Notes: a model not told the origin generated them from the letters alone. DNA of 9,011 bases from Clostridia bacterium (GCA_900767835.1 CAAGAO010000023.1:1-9011), one strand, 5' to 3'. Shown: positions 1 through 6,548, numbered from the stretch's first letter. Translations and numbers: made by a program.

Positions 1-76
1 GAAGAATAAAGTTGTTTTATACTTTTTTGCTACTCTTACGGAACTCATTTCGGGCTTTCGCCCAAAATTTCGTTAA
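1..76. other. GC-richer edge patch, nature unknown
   Basis: This stretch is visibly richer in G and C than the flanking intergenic DNA. It contains a GGGC-TTTC-GCCC inverted repeat at about 50-61, which on the minus strand reads as a stem closed by a GAAA (GNRA-type) tetraloop. A plus-strand frame is open from position 2 to the TAA at 74-76 and would end in FRPKFR. A second plus frame is also open here, so the open frame proves little. It could be the end of a neighbouring gene, a dispersed intergenic repeat or part of a structured RNA. I do not recognise it. Confidence 0.3.
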
Positions 77-108
77 AAAAACCTTAAACATTGTTTTATG
101 ATTAAGGT
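75..108 (-). terminator. Rho-independent terminator of the 257-aa orphan gene
   Basis: On the minus strand ACCTTAA (108-102) pairs with TTAAGGT (87-81). An inner CAT/ATG pairing past one A-A mismatch leaves a six-base loop, and six T residues follow (80-75). It lies about 35 bases beyond the stop codon at 144. The T-run is present only for minus-strand transcription, so it is assigned to the minus gene. Confidence 0.75.
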
Positions 109-143
109 CTAATTATTTTCTAATATACTATTATTAAATTGTT

Positions 144-917
144 TTAATTAAACATCTTGTTCGTTTGGATTAACACTTCATCAAAGTTTTGAATCATTTG
201 AGATAACAAGTCTTTTATTTTAGTTTTATCCATTTCTCTATTATCATCTAATAATTTGGTTTGAGTAAGGCTTTCTATTTTCACATCAATTAAATTTGCA
301 AAGTAGTTATACCCTAATTCTATGCCTACAAATGCCATTGCTAATGCTGATACTATTTTAATTTTAGCCATATGTATAAAGTTTACAAGTGAATTTTCAA
401 CCGACTCAAATTTATCTTGCAAACGATTTTTTGCATCTCCATATAAATGCATTGTTGATTCTGACAAATCTGCAAGTAATGGTAACATATCTCTAAAATA
501 TTTTTGTGTGTTTTCACTTAATTCATTAAACAATTCAACATTTTTATTATTTTCTTGCATAATTTGTTCAGAAGAAACAACAAAATTGTTGATATAGTTA
601 ATAAACTCACCAGTAACAACAATAACAATTTCGCTCGTTTTTGCAAGTGTTTCAAAAGAAGTACCACCCAAAGTGCCAAATTTATTTCCTAATGCTTTTA
701 AACCAACACACAAATCACCTATTGCGGTTTTAAAAACCTGCAATCCGTTTGTTTGATATTTTGTATAAGTTTCAAAAAAAGATTTAACCTTTGCCTGTTC
801 ATTATCCAAAGTTAAAGATTCCTTATATAATTCTACATCATGCAAAACCTTTTCATAGATATCTTTAGTATCTGCAAAGATATTTGGTAGCATTTTATTA
901 TTATTAAATATGTACAT
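144..917 (-). CDS. Orphan helical protein, possible single membrane segment (257 aa)
   Basis: I do not recognise this protein. It is 257 residues, rich in Asn, Lys, Glu and Leu, and looks almost wholly alpha-helical. Heptad-like stretches lie at roughly residues 120-180 and 215-257. A hydrophobic run near residues 185-209, AKIKIVSALAMAFVGIELGY onward, could be one membrane-spanning helix or a buried hairpin. A milder hydrophobic patch lies at 96-114. There is no signal peptide and no catalytic motif that I can see. The start at 917 is chosen over the in-frame Met9 because AAGGAGAT (930-923) sits seven bases before it. A promoter-like sequence upstream and a terminator downstream make it a single-gene unit. 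The pattern is compatible with a coiled-coil membrane-associated protein or a helical pore-former-like fold, but both are guesses. Confidence 0.85.
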   Translation of the reverse strand: MYIFNNNKMLPNIFADTKDIYEKVLHDVELYKESLTLDNEQAKVKSFFETYTKYQTNGLQVFKTAIGDLCVGLKALGNKFGTLGGTSFETLAKTSEIVIVVTGEFINYINNFVVSSEQIMQENNKNVELFNELSENTQKYFRDMLPLLADLSESTMHLYGDAKNRLQDKFESVENSLVNFIHMAKIKIVSALAMAFVGIELGYNYFANLIDVKIESLTQTKLLDDNREMDKTKIKDLLSQMIQNFDEVLIQTNKMFN

Positions 918-944
918 ATATTATCTCCTTGTATATTTGTATAT

Positions 945-974
945 ATGTTAACACTATTTTTACTTTTTACGCAA
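945..974 (-). promoter_or_regulatory. Candidate promoter for the 257-aa orphan gene
   Basis: On the minus strand TTGCGT (974-969) is followed by an 18-base spacer and TAACAT (950-945), preceded by a TGT (extended -10 style) at 953-951. It lies about 28 bases before the start codon at 917, upstream of its AAGGAGAT site. The hexamers match consensus only partly, and AT-rich DNA gives many chance matches. Confidence 0.35.
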
Positions 975-1090
975 ATAAAAATTTGATTTTTCACTTTATT
1001 TTTTATGTTCTATTTTAAGCAAGCGAAATCATATTTCTTTTAATTTTCTTAAAAATGAACATTTTTTTAAACTTAAACACCTAAAATACA

Positions 1091-1127
1091 AAAAAGGCAA
1101 AATTCTTTTTTAGAGTTTTGCCTTTTT
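1091..1127 (-). terminator. Rho-independent terminator after rpmF
   Basis: AAAAAGGCAAAA on one side pairs with TTTTGCCTTTTT on the other (1091-1102 with 1116-1127). The stem continues through a G-T wobble and three further pairs to a five-base loop at 1107-1111. Read on the minus strand it is followed by a T-run (1095-1090). It lies 16 bases past the rpmF stop and separates that unit from the orphan gene further along the same strand. The near symmetry means it could also work on the plus strand. Confidence 0.85.
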
Positions 1128-1142
1128 ATGTTTATTTGCTTT

Positions 1143-1340
1143 TTACTTTTTTTCTTCTTTCTTTTCTGTTTCTATAACTTTTTTGCCATTGTAGTATCCG
1201 CATTGTGGACATACTTTATGAGGCATTTTAAGTGCGTGACATTCTGGGCACTCAACTAAAGTTGGGGTGCTTGCTTTGAAATTGCTTGAATTACGAGAAT
1301 TACGTCTTGCTTTTGAAACTTTACACTTTGGAACTGCCAT
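1143..1340 (-). CDS. rpmF: 50S ribosomal protein L32
   Basis: This 65-residue protein is bacterial ribosomal protein L32, a small component of the large ribosomal subunit. It opens MAVPKCKVSKARRNSRNS, the hallmark basic N-terminus of the family. It then carries a zinc ribbon with two CxxC pairs: Cys31/Cys34 in CPEC and Cys44/Cys47 in CPQC. The tail after residue 52 is a charged Lys/Glu run. This is the zinc-binding (C+) form. The frame stays open upstream to an ATG at 1391, but the family N-terminus and a strong AGGAGG (1353-1348) seven bases before 1340 fix the start here. It lies downstream of ackA on the same strand but has its own consensus promoter. The DUF177 (YceD) gene that often precedes rpmF in Firmicutes is absent. 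Confidence 0.97.
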   Translation of the reverse strand: MAVPKCKVSKARRNSRNSSNFKASTPTLVECPECHALKMPHKVCPQCGYYNGKKVIETEKKEEKK

Positions 1341-1369
1341 TGTTTTTCCTCCTAAATAATTCTTTATCA

Positions 1370-1399
1370 GGTTGTTTTGGTTGCAAAACAACCGTTTTG
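1370..1399 (-). promoter_or_regulatory. rpmF leader with competing hairpins
   Basis: In the predicted rpmF leader, minus-strand GGTTGTTTT (1393-1385) pairs perfectly over nine bases with AAAACAACC (1378-1370) around a GCAACC loop. The same GTTTTG segment can instead pair with CAAAAC just upstream (1399-1394), and GGTTG can pair with the nearer CAACC, so the folds exclude one another. The element starts about 10 bases from the predicted transcript 5' end and does not cover the ribosome binding site. A 5' stem that stabilises the mRNA is the simplest role. Regulation by L32 is only a possibility. Confidence 0.45.
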
Positions 1400-1415
1400 T
1401 ACATTTAACTTTGCC

Positions 1416-1444
1416 ATTATAGTAAATTTAAAATATATTGTCAA
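1416..1444 (-). promoter_or_regulatory. Consensus sigma-A promoter for rpmF
   Basis: On the minus strand TTGACA (1444-1439), a 17-base spacer and TATAAT (1421-1416) match the housekeeping consensus perfectly. Transcription should start near 1409, giving a leader of about 70 bases before the rpmF ATG at 1340. It explains how rpmF is transcribed independently of ackA. Confidence 0.88.
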
Positions 1445-1496
1445 GAGTTTTAACAAAATATATTTTTTGTACTTATAATAGTTAATCACAAAAGTA

Positions 1497-1526
1497 AGCG
1501 AAAAAACAGCATTAAAGTTTTTCGCT
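1497..1526 (-). terminator. Candidate terminator after ackA
   Basis: AGCGAAAAA (1497-1505) pairs with TTTTTCGCT (1518-1526) around a 12-base loop. On the minus strand it is followed by TACTTTTG rather than a clean T-run. A second small stem, AATCTT/AAGATT at 1540-1554, lies just before it and is followed by ATTTTC. Together they sit between the ackA stop (1618) and the rpmF promoter, where a terminator would be expected. Neither is textbook. Confidence 0.4.
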
Positions 1527-1617
1527 AGATTTTGAAAATAATCTTAAAAAGATTGTAAGTTAATAGATATACCTATAATAAAGTTTAATTGTTAAAAGTC
1601 ATATATTTCACTTAATA

Positions 1618-2811
1618 CTAAATTAAATTTTTTGTATCTCTTGCGATAACTAATTCTTCATCAGTTGGAATTCTAAATATTGCAACGCGAGAATCTGGTG
1701 CGTTAATTTGTTCGGTTGTTCCGCGTGGCATTGTTTTGTTTTTAACAGTATCAAGTTTTATACCTGCATAATCCATATCTGCAAGTACCATCTCACGAAG
1801 TTCGGCATCGTTTTCACCAACACCGCCTGTAAATACGATTGCATCTACGCCATCCATTGCTGCCATATACGCACCAATGTATTTTTTGATTTGATATGCC
1901 AACATTTCAACAACCAATTTTGCTCTTTTGTTGCCTTTTGCGATTTCTTCTTCGTTATCACGCATATCGCTTGATACGCCATTTATTCCTAAAATACCAC
2001 ATTTTTTATTTAAGTATGTTGTAATTTCTTTTAATGACCAACCTGTTTTATCTTGAATTGTTTCCAAAATAGATGGGTCAATATCACCGCAACGAGTTCC
2101 CATTAAAACGCCTGCAAGTGGAGTTAAGCCCATTGATGTATCAACTGAATGTCCATTTTGAATAGCGGATATACTTGAACCATTACCTAGGTGGCAAGTA
2201 ATGATTTTTAAATCTTTAATATCTTTGCCCATAAGTCTAGCACATTCACCTGACACATAGCGATGTGAAGTGCCATGGAAACCATAACGGCGAATTTTCC
2301 AGTCTGTGTATGCTTCATAAGGCAAAGCATACATAAATGCTTTTTGTGGCATATATGAATGGAAAGCAGTATCAAAAACTGCGACTTGTGGTTTACCCTT
2401 GAATAATTCTTGACACGCTTTAACGCCCATAATGTTTGCTGGCATATGTAAAGGTCCAAGCGGTATTAAATCCTCCATTTGTTTTAAATTTTCTGGGGTT
2501 ATTACAACTGAATCTTTAAATACTTCACCACCATGAACGATTCTGTGTCCAACAGCATCAATATCTTCTAAAGATTTTAATACACCGCAGTCTTTATCGG
2601 TTAAAAGGCTAATTACTGTGTTTAATGCTTGAGTATGGTCTTTAAGGTCGCCATCTACAACCTTTTCCATTCCGTTTGCTTTATATTTAACAAATGAACC
2701 TGGGATACCTATTTTTTCACAATTTCCTTTTGCTAAAACTTTTTCATTGTCCATATCAAATACTTGATATTTAAGCGAACTTGAGCCCGCATTTACTACT
2801 AAAACTTTCAT
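1618..2811 (-). CDS. ackA: Acetate kinase
   Basis: Acetate kinase catalyses acetyl phosphate + ADP to acetate + ATP, the substrate-level phosphorylation step of acetate fermentation, in the cytoplasm. At 397 residues it has the family length (about 400). Signatures in order: NAGSSSLK at residues 7-14; VGHRIVHGGE with Arg90; FDTAFH with Asp147; RRYGFHGTSH at 174-183 with His179; HLGNGSS at 207-213; GTRCGDIDP with Arg240; FTGGVGEND in the C-terminal part; and Glu385 near the end. These correspond to the known phosphate- and acetate-site residues of the ASKHA-fold kinase, so it looks active. AAAAGGAAA (2825-2817) lies eight bases before the ATG. It follows pta on the same strand after 142 bases with no terminator, so cotranscription is likely. 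Confidence 0.98.
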   Translation of the reverse strand: MKVLVVNAGSSSLKYQVFDMDNEKVLAKGNCEKIGIPGSFVKYKANGMEKVVDGDLKDHTQALNTVISLLTDKDCGVLKSLEDIDAVGHRIVHGGEVFKDSVVITPENLKQMEDLIPLGPLHMPANIMGVKACQELFKGKPQVAVFDTAFHSYMPQKAFMYALPYEAYTDWKIRRYGFHGTSHRYVSGECARLMGKDIKDLKIITCHLGNGSSISAIQNGHSVDTSMGLTPLAGVLMGTRCGDIDPSILETIQDKTGWSLKEITTYLNKKCGILGINGVSSDMRDNEEEIAKGNKRAKLVVEMLAYQIKKYIGAYMAAMDGVDAIVFTGGVGENDAELREMVLADMDYAGIKLDTVKNKTMPRGTTEQINAPDSRVAIFRIPTDEELVIARDTKNLI

Positions 2812-2862
2812 ATTATTTTCCTTTTAAATTTTAATTATGTTTAATATATATTACAAACAATT

Positions 2863-2931
2863 GGAAGTAAATTTTGAAATGTGTTCAAAACTTGCACTAA
2901 CACAATCGCAAAATTAAGATTTTGCACTTCC
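2863..2931 (-). promoter_or_regulatory. Foldable pta-ackA intergenic element
   Basis: Three complementary pairs nest in this 69-base stretch: GGAAGT (2863-2868) with ACTTCC (2926-2931) encloses TTTTGAA/TTCAAAA (2872-2878 with 2884-2890) and GCAAAAT/ATTTTGC (2908-2914 with 2919-2925). The last helix directly abuts the closing one, so a three-way junction with coaxial stacking is possible. TGTGTT (2880-2885) can also pair with AACACA (2899-2904), competing with the first inner stem. It could be an RNA processing or regulatory element within a pta-ackA transcript. It does not match a riboswitch that I know. AT-rich sequence makes chance stems common, and no good promoter for ackA alone is seen here. 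Confidence 0.3.
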
Positions 2932-2953
2932 ATTTTGAATAATCATCACATAA

Positions 2954-3937
2954 TCATTTACATTGAATACAAGTTATTGCTGTTAGCAAGACAATATCGT
3001 CAACTGTGCATCCGCGAGATAAGTCATTAACCGGTTTGTTGAAGCCACTGGTTATAGGTCCTATTGCTTTTAAGGCGCCAAAATATTGCACCATTTTATA
3101 GCAAATGTTTCCAGCATCTATATTTGGCATAACAAATATGTTTGCCGGCTTTGTAAATTTGATGTTTGGCATTTTTACTTTTGCTACACTCTGTTTTATG
3201 CTAGCATCAAATTGGACTTCGCCAACTGCATCTATGTTTGGATGTTTTTGGCTAAACAAATTAAATGCTTCGCTAACTTTTAAGGTGCTTTCACTTTTTG
3301 CACTGCCCATTGTGGAATAGGACAAAAATGCAAGTTTAGGAGTGTTTAAACCTAAAAGATTAAACTCATTTAACATATTTTCTGCAATTGTACATTCTTG
3401 CTCCGCAGTTGGATATTCAATAACACCACAATCGCCCATTAAAAAAGCGTTGTCTGTTACTGAATTTTCACCACTAAACAAAAAGTAAGATGACACTAGA
3501 CCATTCTTGCTTTTTATTATTTGTAGGGCGGGTCTAAGTGTACTTGCGGTTGGAACTTCCGCGCCACAAACAATGCCGTCAGCATAATCACAAGCGGTAT
3601 ATGCGTTTGCAAAATATATTGGGTCTTGCAATAGTTTATATGCCTCATCTAAAGTCAAACCTTTTGCTTTTCTTATTTCATAAACTTTGTTTGCTAGTTC
3701 ACTAATTAGTGGGGTTTTCTCGGGGTCTACTATGGTAAAATTATTTAAATCATTTTGAGAGATTGTTTTAAGCATATTATCTATGCTACCAACAAGCACA
3801 ACATTTGCTAAACCTAACTTTACAATTTCTAAACTAGCCTTTCTTATTCTTTCGGAAAAGCCTGCCTCTGGAAAAACAATTGTACGTTTTTTGCTTAATG
3901 CTCTTTGCAATAATTCTTTTTCAATTTCCACAAGCAT
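2954..3937 (-). CDS. pta: Phosphate acetyltransferase (phosphotransacetylase)
   Basis: Pta converts acetyl-CoA + phosphate to acetyl phosphate + CoA and feeds AckA, encoded just downstream. The 327 residues fit the short, single-domain Pta form (about 330) without the N-terminal regulatory domains of the enterobacterial enzyme. Family landmarks: KKRTIVFPEAGFSERIRKA at 16-34; GIVCGAEVPTASTLRPAL at 121-138; LSYSTMGSAKSE at 205-216; GEVQFDASI at 239-247; and the C-terminal GPITSGFNKPVNDLSRGC at 293-310, followed by VDDIV. No Shine-Dalgarno sequence is visible before the ATG at 3937, unlike most genes here. A GTG at codon 3 is an alternative start. The start lies 13 bases from the divergent ylbJ start, so its promoter must lie in or beside ylbJ. 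A TTGACA is present at 3967-3962 on the minus strand. Confidence 0.97.
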   Translation of the reverse strand: MLVEIEKELLQRALSKKRTIVFPEAGFSERIRKASLEIVKLGLANVVLVGSIDNMLKTISQNDLNNFTIVDPEKTPLISELANKVYEIRKAKGLTLDEAYKLLQDPIYFANAYTACDYADGIVCGAEVPTASTLRPALQIIKSKNGLVSSYFLFSGENSVTDNAFLMGDCGVIEYPTAEQECTIAENMLNEFNLLGLNTPKLAFLSYSTMGSAKSESTLKVSEAFNLFSQKHPNIDAVGEVQFDASIKQSVAKVKMPNIKFTKPANIFVMPNIDAGNICYKMVQYFGALKAIGPITSGFNKPVNDLSRGCTVDDIVLLTAITCIQCK

Positions 3938-3967
3938 ATATTAACTTATAATGAAAAGCATTGTCAA
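3938..3967 (-). promoter_or_regulatory. Candidate pta promoter inside the ylbJ start
   Basis: On the minus strand TTGACA (3967-3962) is followed at 18 bases by TAATAT (3943-3938), which abuts the pta ATG. If real, transcription would begin near 3931, at the GTG of pta codon 3, giving a leaderless message. The -35 is perfect but the -10 matches only four of six bases, so this is tentative. Confidence 0.35.
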
Positions 3968-5033
3968 TCAATGCGGGAATATTTTAAAAAAAACAAATAT
4001 TTTTTTAGGTTTATTCTTACTAACTATAATAATTTTAATTGCAATTAATCCCGCAAAATATTCACTTGTTGCATTTAAAGGAATAGAAATTTGGGCAAAA
4101 GTTCTCTTGCCTTCTCTTTTGCCGTTTTTTATCCTAACCAAACTTTTTGCATCAACTGGAGTTGTTGATGGCATTACAAAAATCTTTTCGCCCGTTATGT
4201 CCAAATTATATAATTGTCCTAGCGAAAGTGCCTATGTATTTTTTATGAGCATTTTAACTGGATATCCAGTCGGGAGCAAACTTGTAAGTGATTTATATAA
4301 CAATGGTACATTTACAAGAGAACAAGCCGTAAGAACAACCGCCTTTTGTAGCAATTCGGGACCTATGTTTATTTTAGGTTCGGTTGCTATTGGTATGTTT
4401 TGCGATAGGAAAATGGGCATTATTATTCTTGCTAGTCATATAATAGGTGCGCTACTGAATGGTTTGCTATATAGAAATTACGGAAATGAAAGAAAAAAAC
4501 ATCGTATAAGAGATAAAAATAAAAGCGTTAATGGTTTGAATGATAAAAATTCTTCTAAAAACGAAAATACGACTCTTGATTCTAATAATATAAAAAATGC
4601 CAGTATTAATAAAGAATCTCCTTGCATAGATTTTTCTGCCAGTGTTGTTTCATCTGTAAACTCAATTTTGTTAATTGGCGGAGTGATATGTTTTACTTTT
4701 GTGCTTTTAGAAGTTATTACATCTTCACAACTTTTTAGTTTGATAATTTCCTTAATATCAAAAATTGGCATTGACAAAAATCTATTAACCGCCATCTTTT
4801 GCGGAATTGGAGAAATTACTAAAGGTTGTATGCTTTTAAGCCAAATACCGCTCTCCACTTTTACCAGTTATTGTATTTGCACTTTTATTATCTCCTTTGG
4901 CGGAATTTCAACCTTTTTGCAAGCACAAGCCTTTTTAAAAAACATCGTGCCATCAAAAATATTTTTGTTACAAAAAGCCACACACGCAATACTATCGTGT
5001 ATGGTTTGTGGGGTTTTGGGGGTGATTGTTTAA
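3951..5033 (+). CDS. ylbJ: YlbJ-like sporulation integral membrane protein
   Basis: This 360-residue polytopic membrane protein resembles Bacillus YlbJ, a nucleoside-transporter-gate (Gate) domain protein made in the mother cell and needed for spore cortex formation. Hydrophobic segments lie at about 15-33, 48-68, 94-104, 137-150, 155-174, 230-257, 260-272, 277-297, 304-325 and 345-360. The first half contains LTGYPVGSKLVSDL (102-115) and FCSNSGPMFILGSV (132-145). The second half contains the related GIGEITKGC (285-293) and FGGISTFLQAQAF (316-328), so the two-lobed Gate layout is intact. A polar Asn/Lys/Ser linker (about 178-225) joins the halves. No Shine-Dalgarno is visible, and an in-frame TAA at 3942 leaves ATG 3951 as the only sensible start. 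It lies beside pta, as in other clostridia. A sporulation role is inferred from family only. Confidence 0.85.
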   Translation: MKSIVNQCGNILKKTNIFLGLFLLTIIILIAINPAKYSLVAFKGIEIWAKVLLPSLLPFFILTKLFASTGVVDGITKIFSPVMSKLYNCPSESAYVFFMSILTGYPVGSKLVSDLYNNGTFTREQAVRTTAFCSNSGPMFILGSVAIGMFCDRKMGIIILASHIIGALLNGLLYRNYGNERKKHRIRDKNKSVNGLNDKNSSKNENTTLDSNNIKNASINKESPCIDFSASVVSSVNSILLIGGVICFTFVLLEVITSSQLFSLIISLISKIGIDKNLLTAIFCGIGEITKGCMLLSQIPLSTFTSYCICTFIISFGGISTFLQAQAFLKNIVPSKIFLLQKATHAILSCMVCGVLGVIV

Positions 5034-5071
5034 TTGTTAGGTTTTGAAAATATTTAATTTTATTTACAACT

Positions 5072-5100
5072 AATAAATTTATGAAAAAAAACAATTTATT
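5072..5100. terminator. Weak hairpin between convergent ylbJ and ldh
   Basis: AATAAATT (5072-5079) pairs with AATTTATT (5093-5100) in the 111-base gap between the two convergent stop codons. The stem is only A-T pairs and neither side has a clean T-run, so a shared terminator is possible but poorly supported. I see no better one in the gap. Confidence 0.25.
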
Positions 5101-5144
5101 ATGAATATGTTCCCATTTTTTAAAATTTTAACATTACATATATC

Positions 5145-6053
5145 TTAAATTTTTGCTTTAGTTATGGCTGTTTTTATTGCGTTTACACAATTTTCAAATT
5201 TAAATTTATCTTCATTGGTTAAGTTTAGTTTTATTACTTGTTCTACACCATTTTTACCTAGGACTGCAGGTTCACCAATGAATATGTCATATTCTTCATT
5301 ATAGCACGAAACTGTAAAAATTTTGTGGCTATCTTCTAAAATTGCGTTGGTTAATCTTGCAAGGCATATACCTATGCCGTATGCGGTGTTGCCCTTTTTG
5401 TTTATAATATCGTAGGCGGAATTGCGGACATCATAGGTTATTCTACTCATATCATTTTCGGTTAGATAATCGCTCGCCTTATTTAGTCCTATTTGCATAT
5501 TTGCAAAAGGTATGAATTCGCTATCTCCATGCTCGCCTATAACATAGCCATGAATGCTTTTAGGATTTATGCCTGTTGCTCGGCTTACTAAAAAACGGAG
5601 TCTGGCACTGTCTAAAAGAGTGCCACTACCTATAACTCTATTTTTAGGGAAACCACTTAACTTATAAGTTATGTTTGTCATTACATCTAGTGGGTTTGTT
5701 GCAATTAGATAAATGCCTGCAAAGTTGGTTTTATTGATTTCTGCAATGATTGATTTAAAAACTTGTGTGTTCTTTTGAATTAGGTCCATTCTTGTTTCGC
5801 CAATTTCTTGATTGCGTCCTGCTGTTATACAAACTATATCAGCATTATTACAATCGGCATAATCTCCCGCGTGAATATTGATTTTGCTTGGACCAATACT
5901 GGTTGCATGCATTAAATCTAAGGCCTCGCCTTCCGCCTTTTGTTTGTTTATATCAATCAAAACCAATTCATTTACTCTTGTAATTTGATTCACTAAACTA
6001 AAAGCATATGCCATTCCAACATTGCCACAACCTACTAAAATTACTTTTGCCAT
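5145..6053 (-). CDS. ldh: L-lactate dehydrogenase
   Basis: This NAD-dependent L-lactate dehydrogenase reduces pyruvate to lactate and reoxidises NADH. The 302 residues are near the family length (about 310-320). The Rossmann motif GCGNVGMAYA is at 8-17, with Asp34 selecting NADH. The substrate loop NQEIGETR has Gln82, which marks lactate rather than malate specificity (malate dehydrogenases carry Arg there), and Arg88. Asn120 lies in ATNPLDVMT, Asp148 and Arg151 in LLDSARLR, the catalytic His175 in GEHGDSEF, and Thr223 in KGNTAYGIG. All catalytic positions are present. The start ATG follows directly on the stop codon of the upstream HIT gene, with AAAAGGA inside that gene's end, so translation is likely coupled. 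I see no fructose-bisphosphate-site assignment that I could defend. Confidence 0.95.
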   Translation of the reverse strand: MAKVILVGCGNVGMAYAFSLVNQITRVNELVLIDINKQKAEGEALDLMHATSIGPSKINIHAGDYADCNNADIVCITAGRNQEIGETRMDLIQKNTQVFKSIIAEINKTNFAGIYLIATNPLDVMTNITYKLSGFPKNRVIGSGTLLDSARLRFLVSRATGINPKSIHGYVIGEHGDSEFIPFANMQIGLNKASDYLTENDMSRITYDVRNSAYDIINKKGNTAYGIGICLARLTNAILEDSHKIFTVSCYNEEYDIFIGEPAVLGKNGVEQVIKLNLTNEDKFKFENCVNAIKTAITKAKI

Positions 6054-6548
6054 TTATTTATTATCCTTTTTTGCATATTCAATAATTAAATTTTTAACTT
6101 GCGTAAATGTTCGTTCATCATAAACATATTTTTGCCTTGGTTTAACAAAGTTTTTTGAGCCACGTTCTTCACTTGAATATCTTGGTATTAGTTGAATGTG
6201 ATAATGGTTGTTTAGTCCGTCACACATTGTGCAAAGATATACCCTTTCACAATTATATACCTTTTTTATAATTATCATAAGTTGTTTTGCAAAGCGAACT
6301 ATTTTTTCGTTAAGTTTATCTGGTGCTTCACTTAAATCGTGATAATGCTCTTTGCTCGCAATCATCATATGTCCAACTGCTCTTGGGTTAGGCACAAACA
6401 TACATTCTAGGTCGCCATCTTCATAAAATTTCAGTTTTGAATCATCGCCATAAAAAGCACCATTTGTTTTCCTATTAAAACAAGTTGGGCATATACCTAA
6501 ATCAGCCAACTGTCCTGGTGTTAGTTTTAAAAGTTCTTCATCTGTCAT
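6054..6548 (-). CDS. HIT-family nucleotide-binding protein with HxHxQ triad
   Basis: This 164-residue histidine-triad (HIT) superfamily protein would be a cytoplasmic nucleotidyl hydrolase or transferase acting on an unknown nucleotide. The core shows the family order: NPRAVGHMMIASKEHYHDL (residues 54-72), then NNHYHIQLIPRY (113-124). His115 and His117 match the first two triad positions, but Gln119 replaces the third His, as in the GalT-like branch (HxHxQ). An N-terminal CPTC (Cys20/Cys23) suggests a zinc site, as in several bacterial HIT proteins; Cys100, Cys106 and Cys109 add to an unusually Cys-rich middle. AGGAG (6559-6555) lies six bases before the ATG. It is the first gene of a two-gene unit with ldh. 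The exact reaction cannot be told from sequence; nucleotidyltransferase or dinucleotide phosphorylase-like activity is possible. Confidence 0.88.
   Translation of the reverse strand: MTDEELLKLTPGQLADLGICPTCFNRKTNGAFYGDDSKLKFYEDGDLECMFVPNPRAVGHMMIASKEHYHDLSEAPDKLNEKIVRFAKQLMIIIKKVYNCERVYLCTMCDGLNNHYHIQLIPRYSSEERGSKNFVKPRQKYVYDERTFTQVKNLIIEYAKKDNK

Noticed and set aside
322..597. Plus-strand frame of 91 codons inside the orphan gene
   Set aside because: It is antisense to a gene with its own ribosome binding site, promoter and terminator, and has no such signals itself.
1341..1391. N-terminal 17-residue extension of L32 from the ATG at 1391
   Set aside because: The family N-terminus MAVPK begins at 1340 with AGGAGG seven bases before it. 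The upstream ATG has no ribosome binding site and lies in the hairpin leader.
3947..3952. Perfect TATAAT as the ylbJ promoter -10
   Set aside because: It overlaps the ylbJ ATG, so transcription would begin inside the gene, and the matching -35 (TTTCCA) is weak. It is kept only as a point within the divergent-start finding.
4478..4858. Minus-strand frame of 126 codons opposite ylbJ
   Set aside because: It is antisense to the linker and second half of a recognised membrane protein and has no family features.
5145..6053. Malate dehydrogenase instead of lactate dehydrogenase
   Set aside because: The specificity loop reads NQEIGETR, with Gln at the position where malate dehydrogenases carry Arg.
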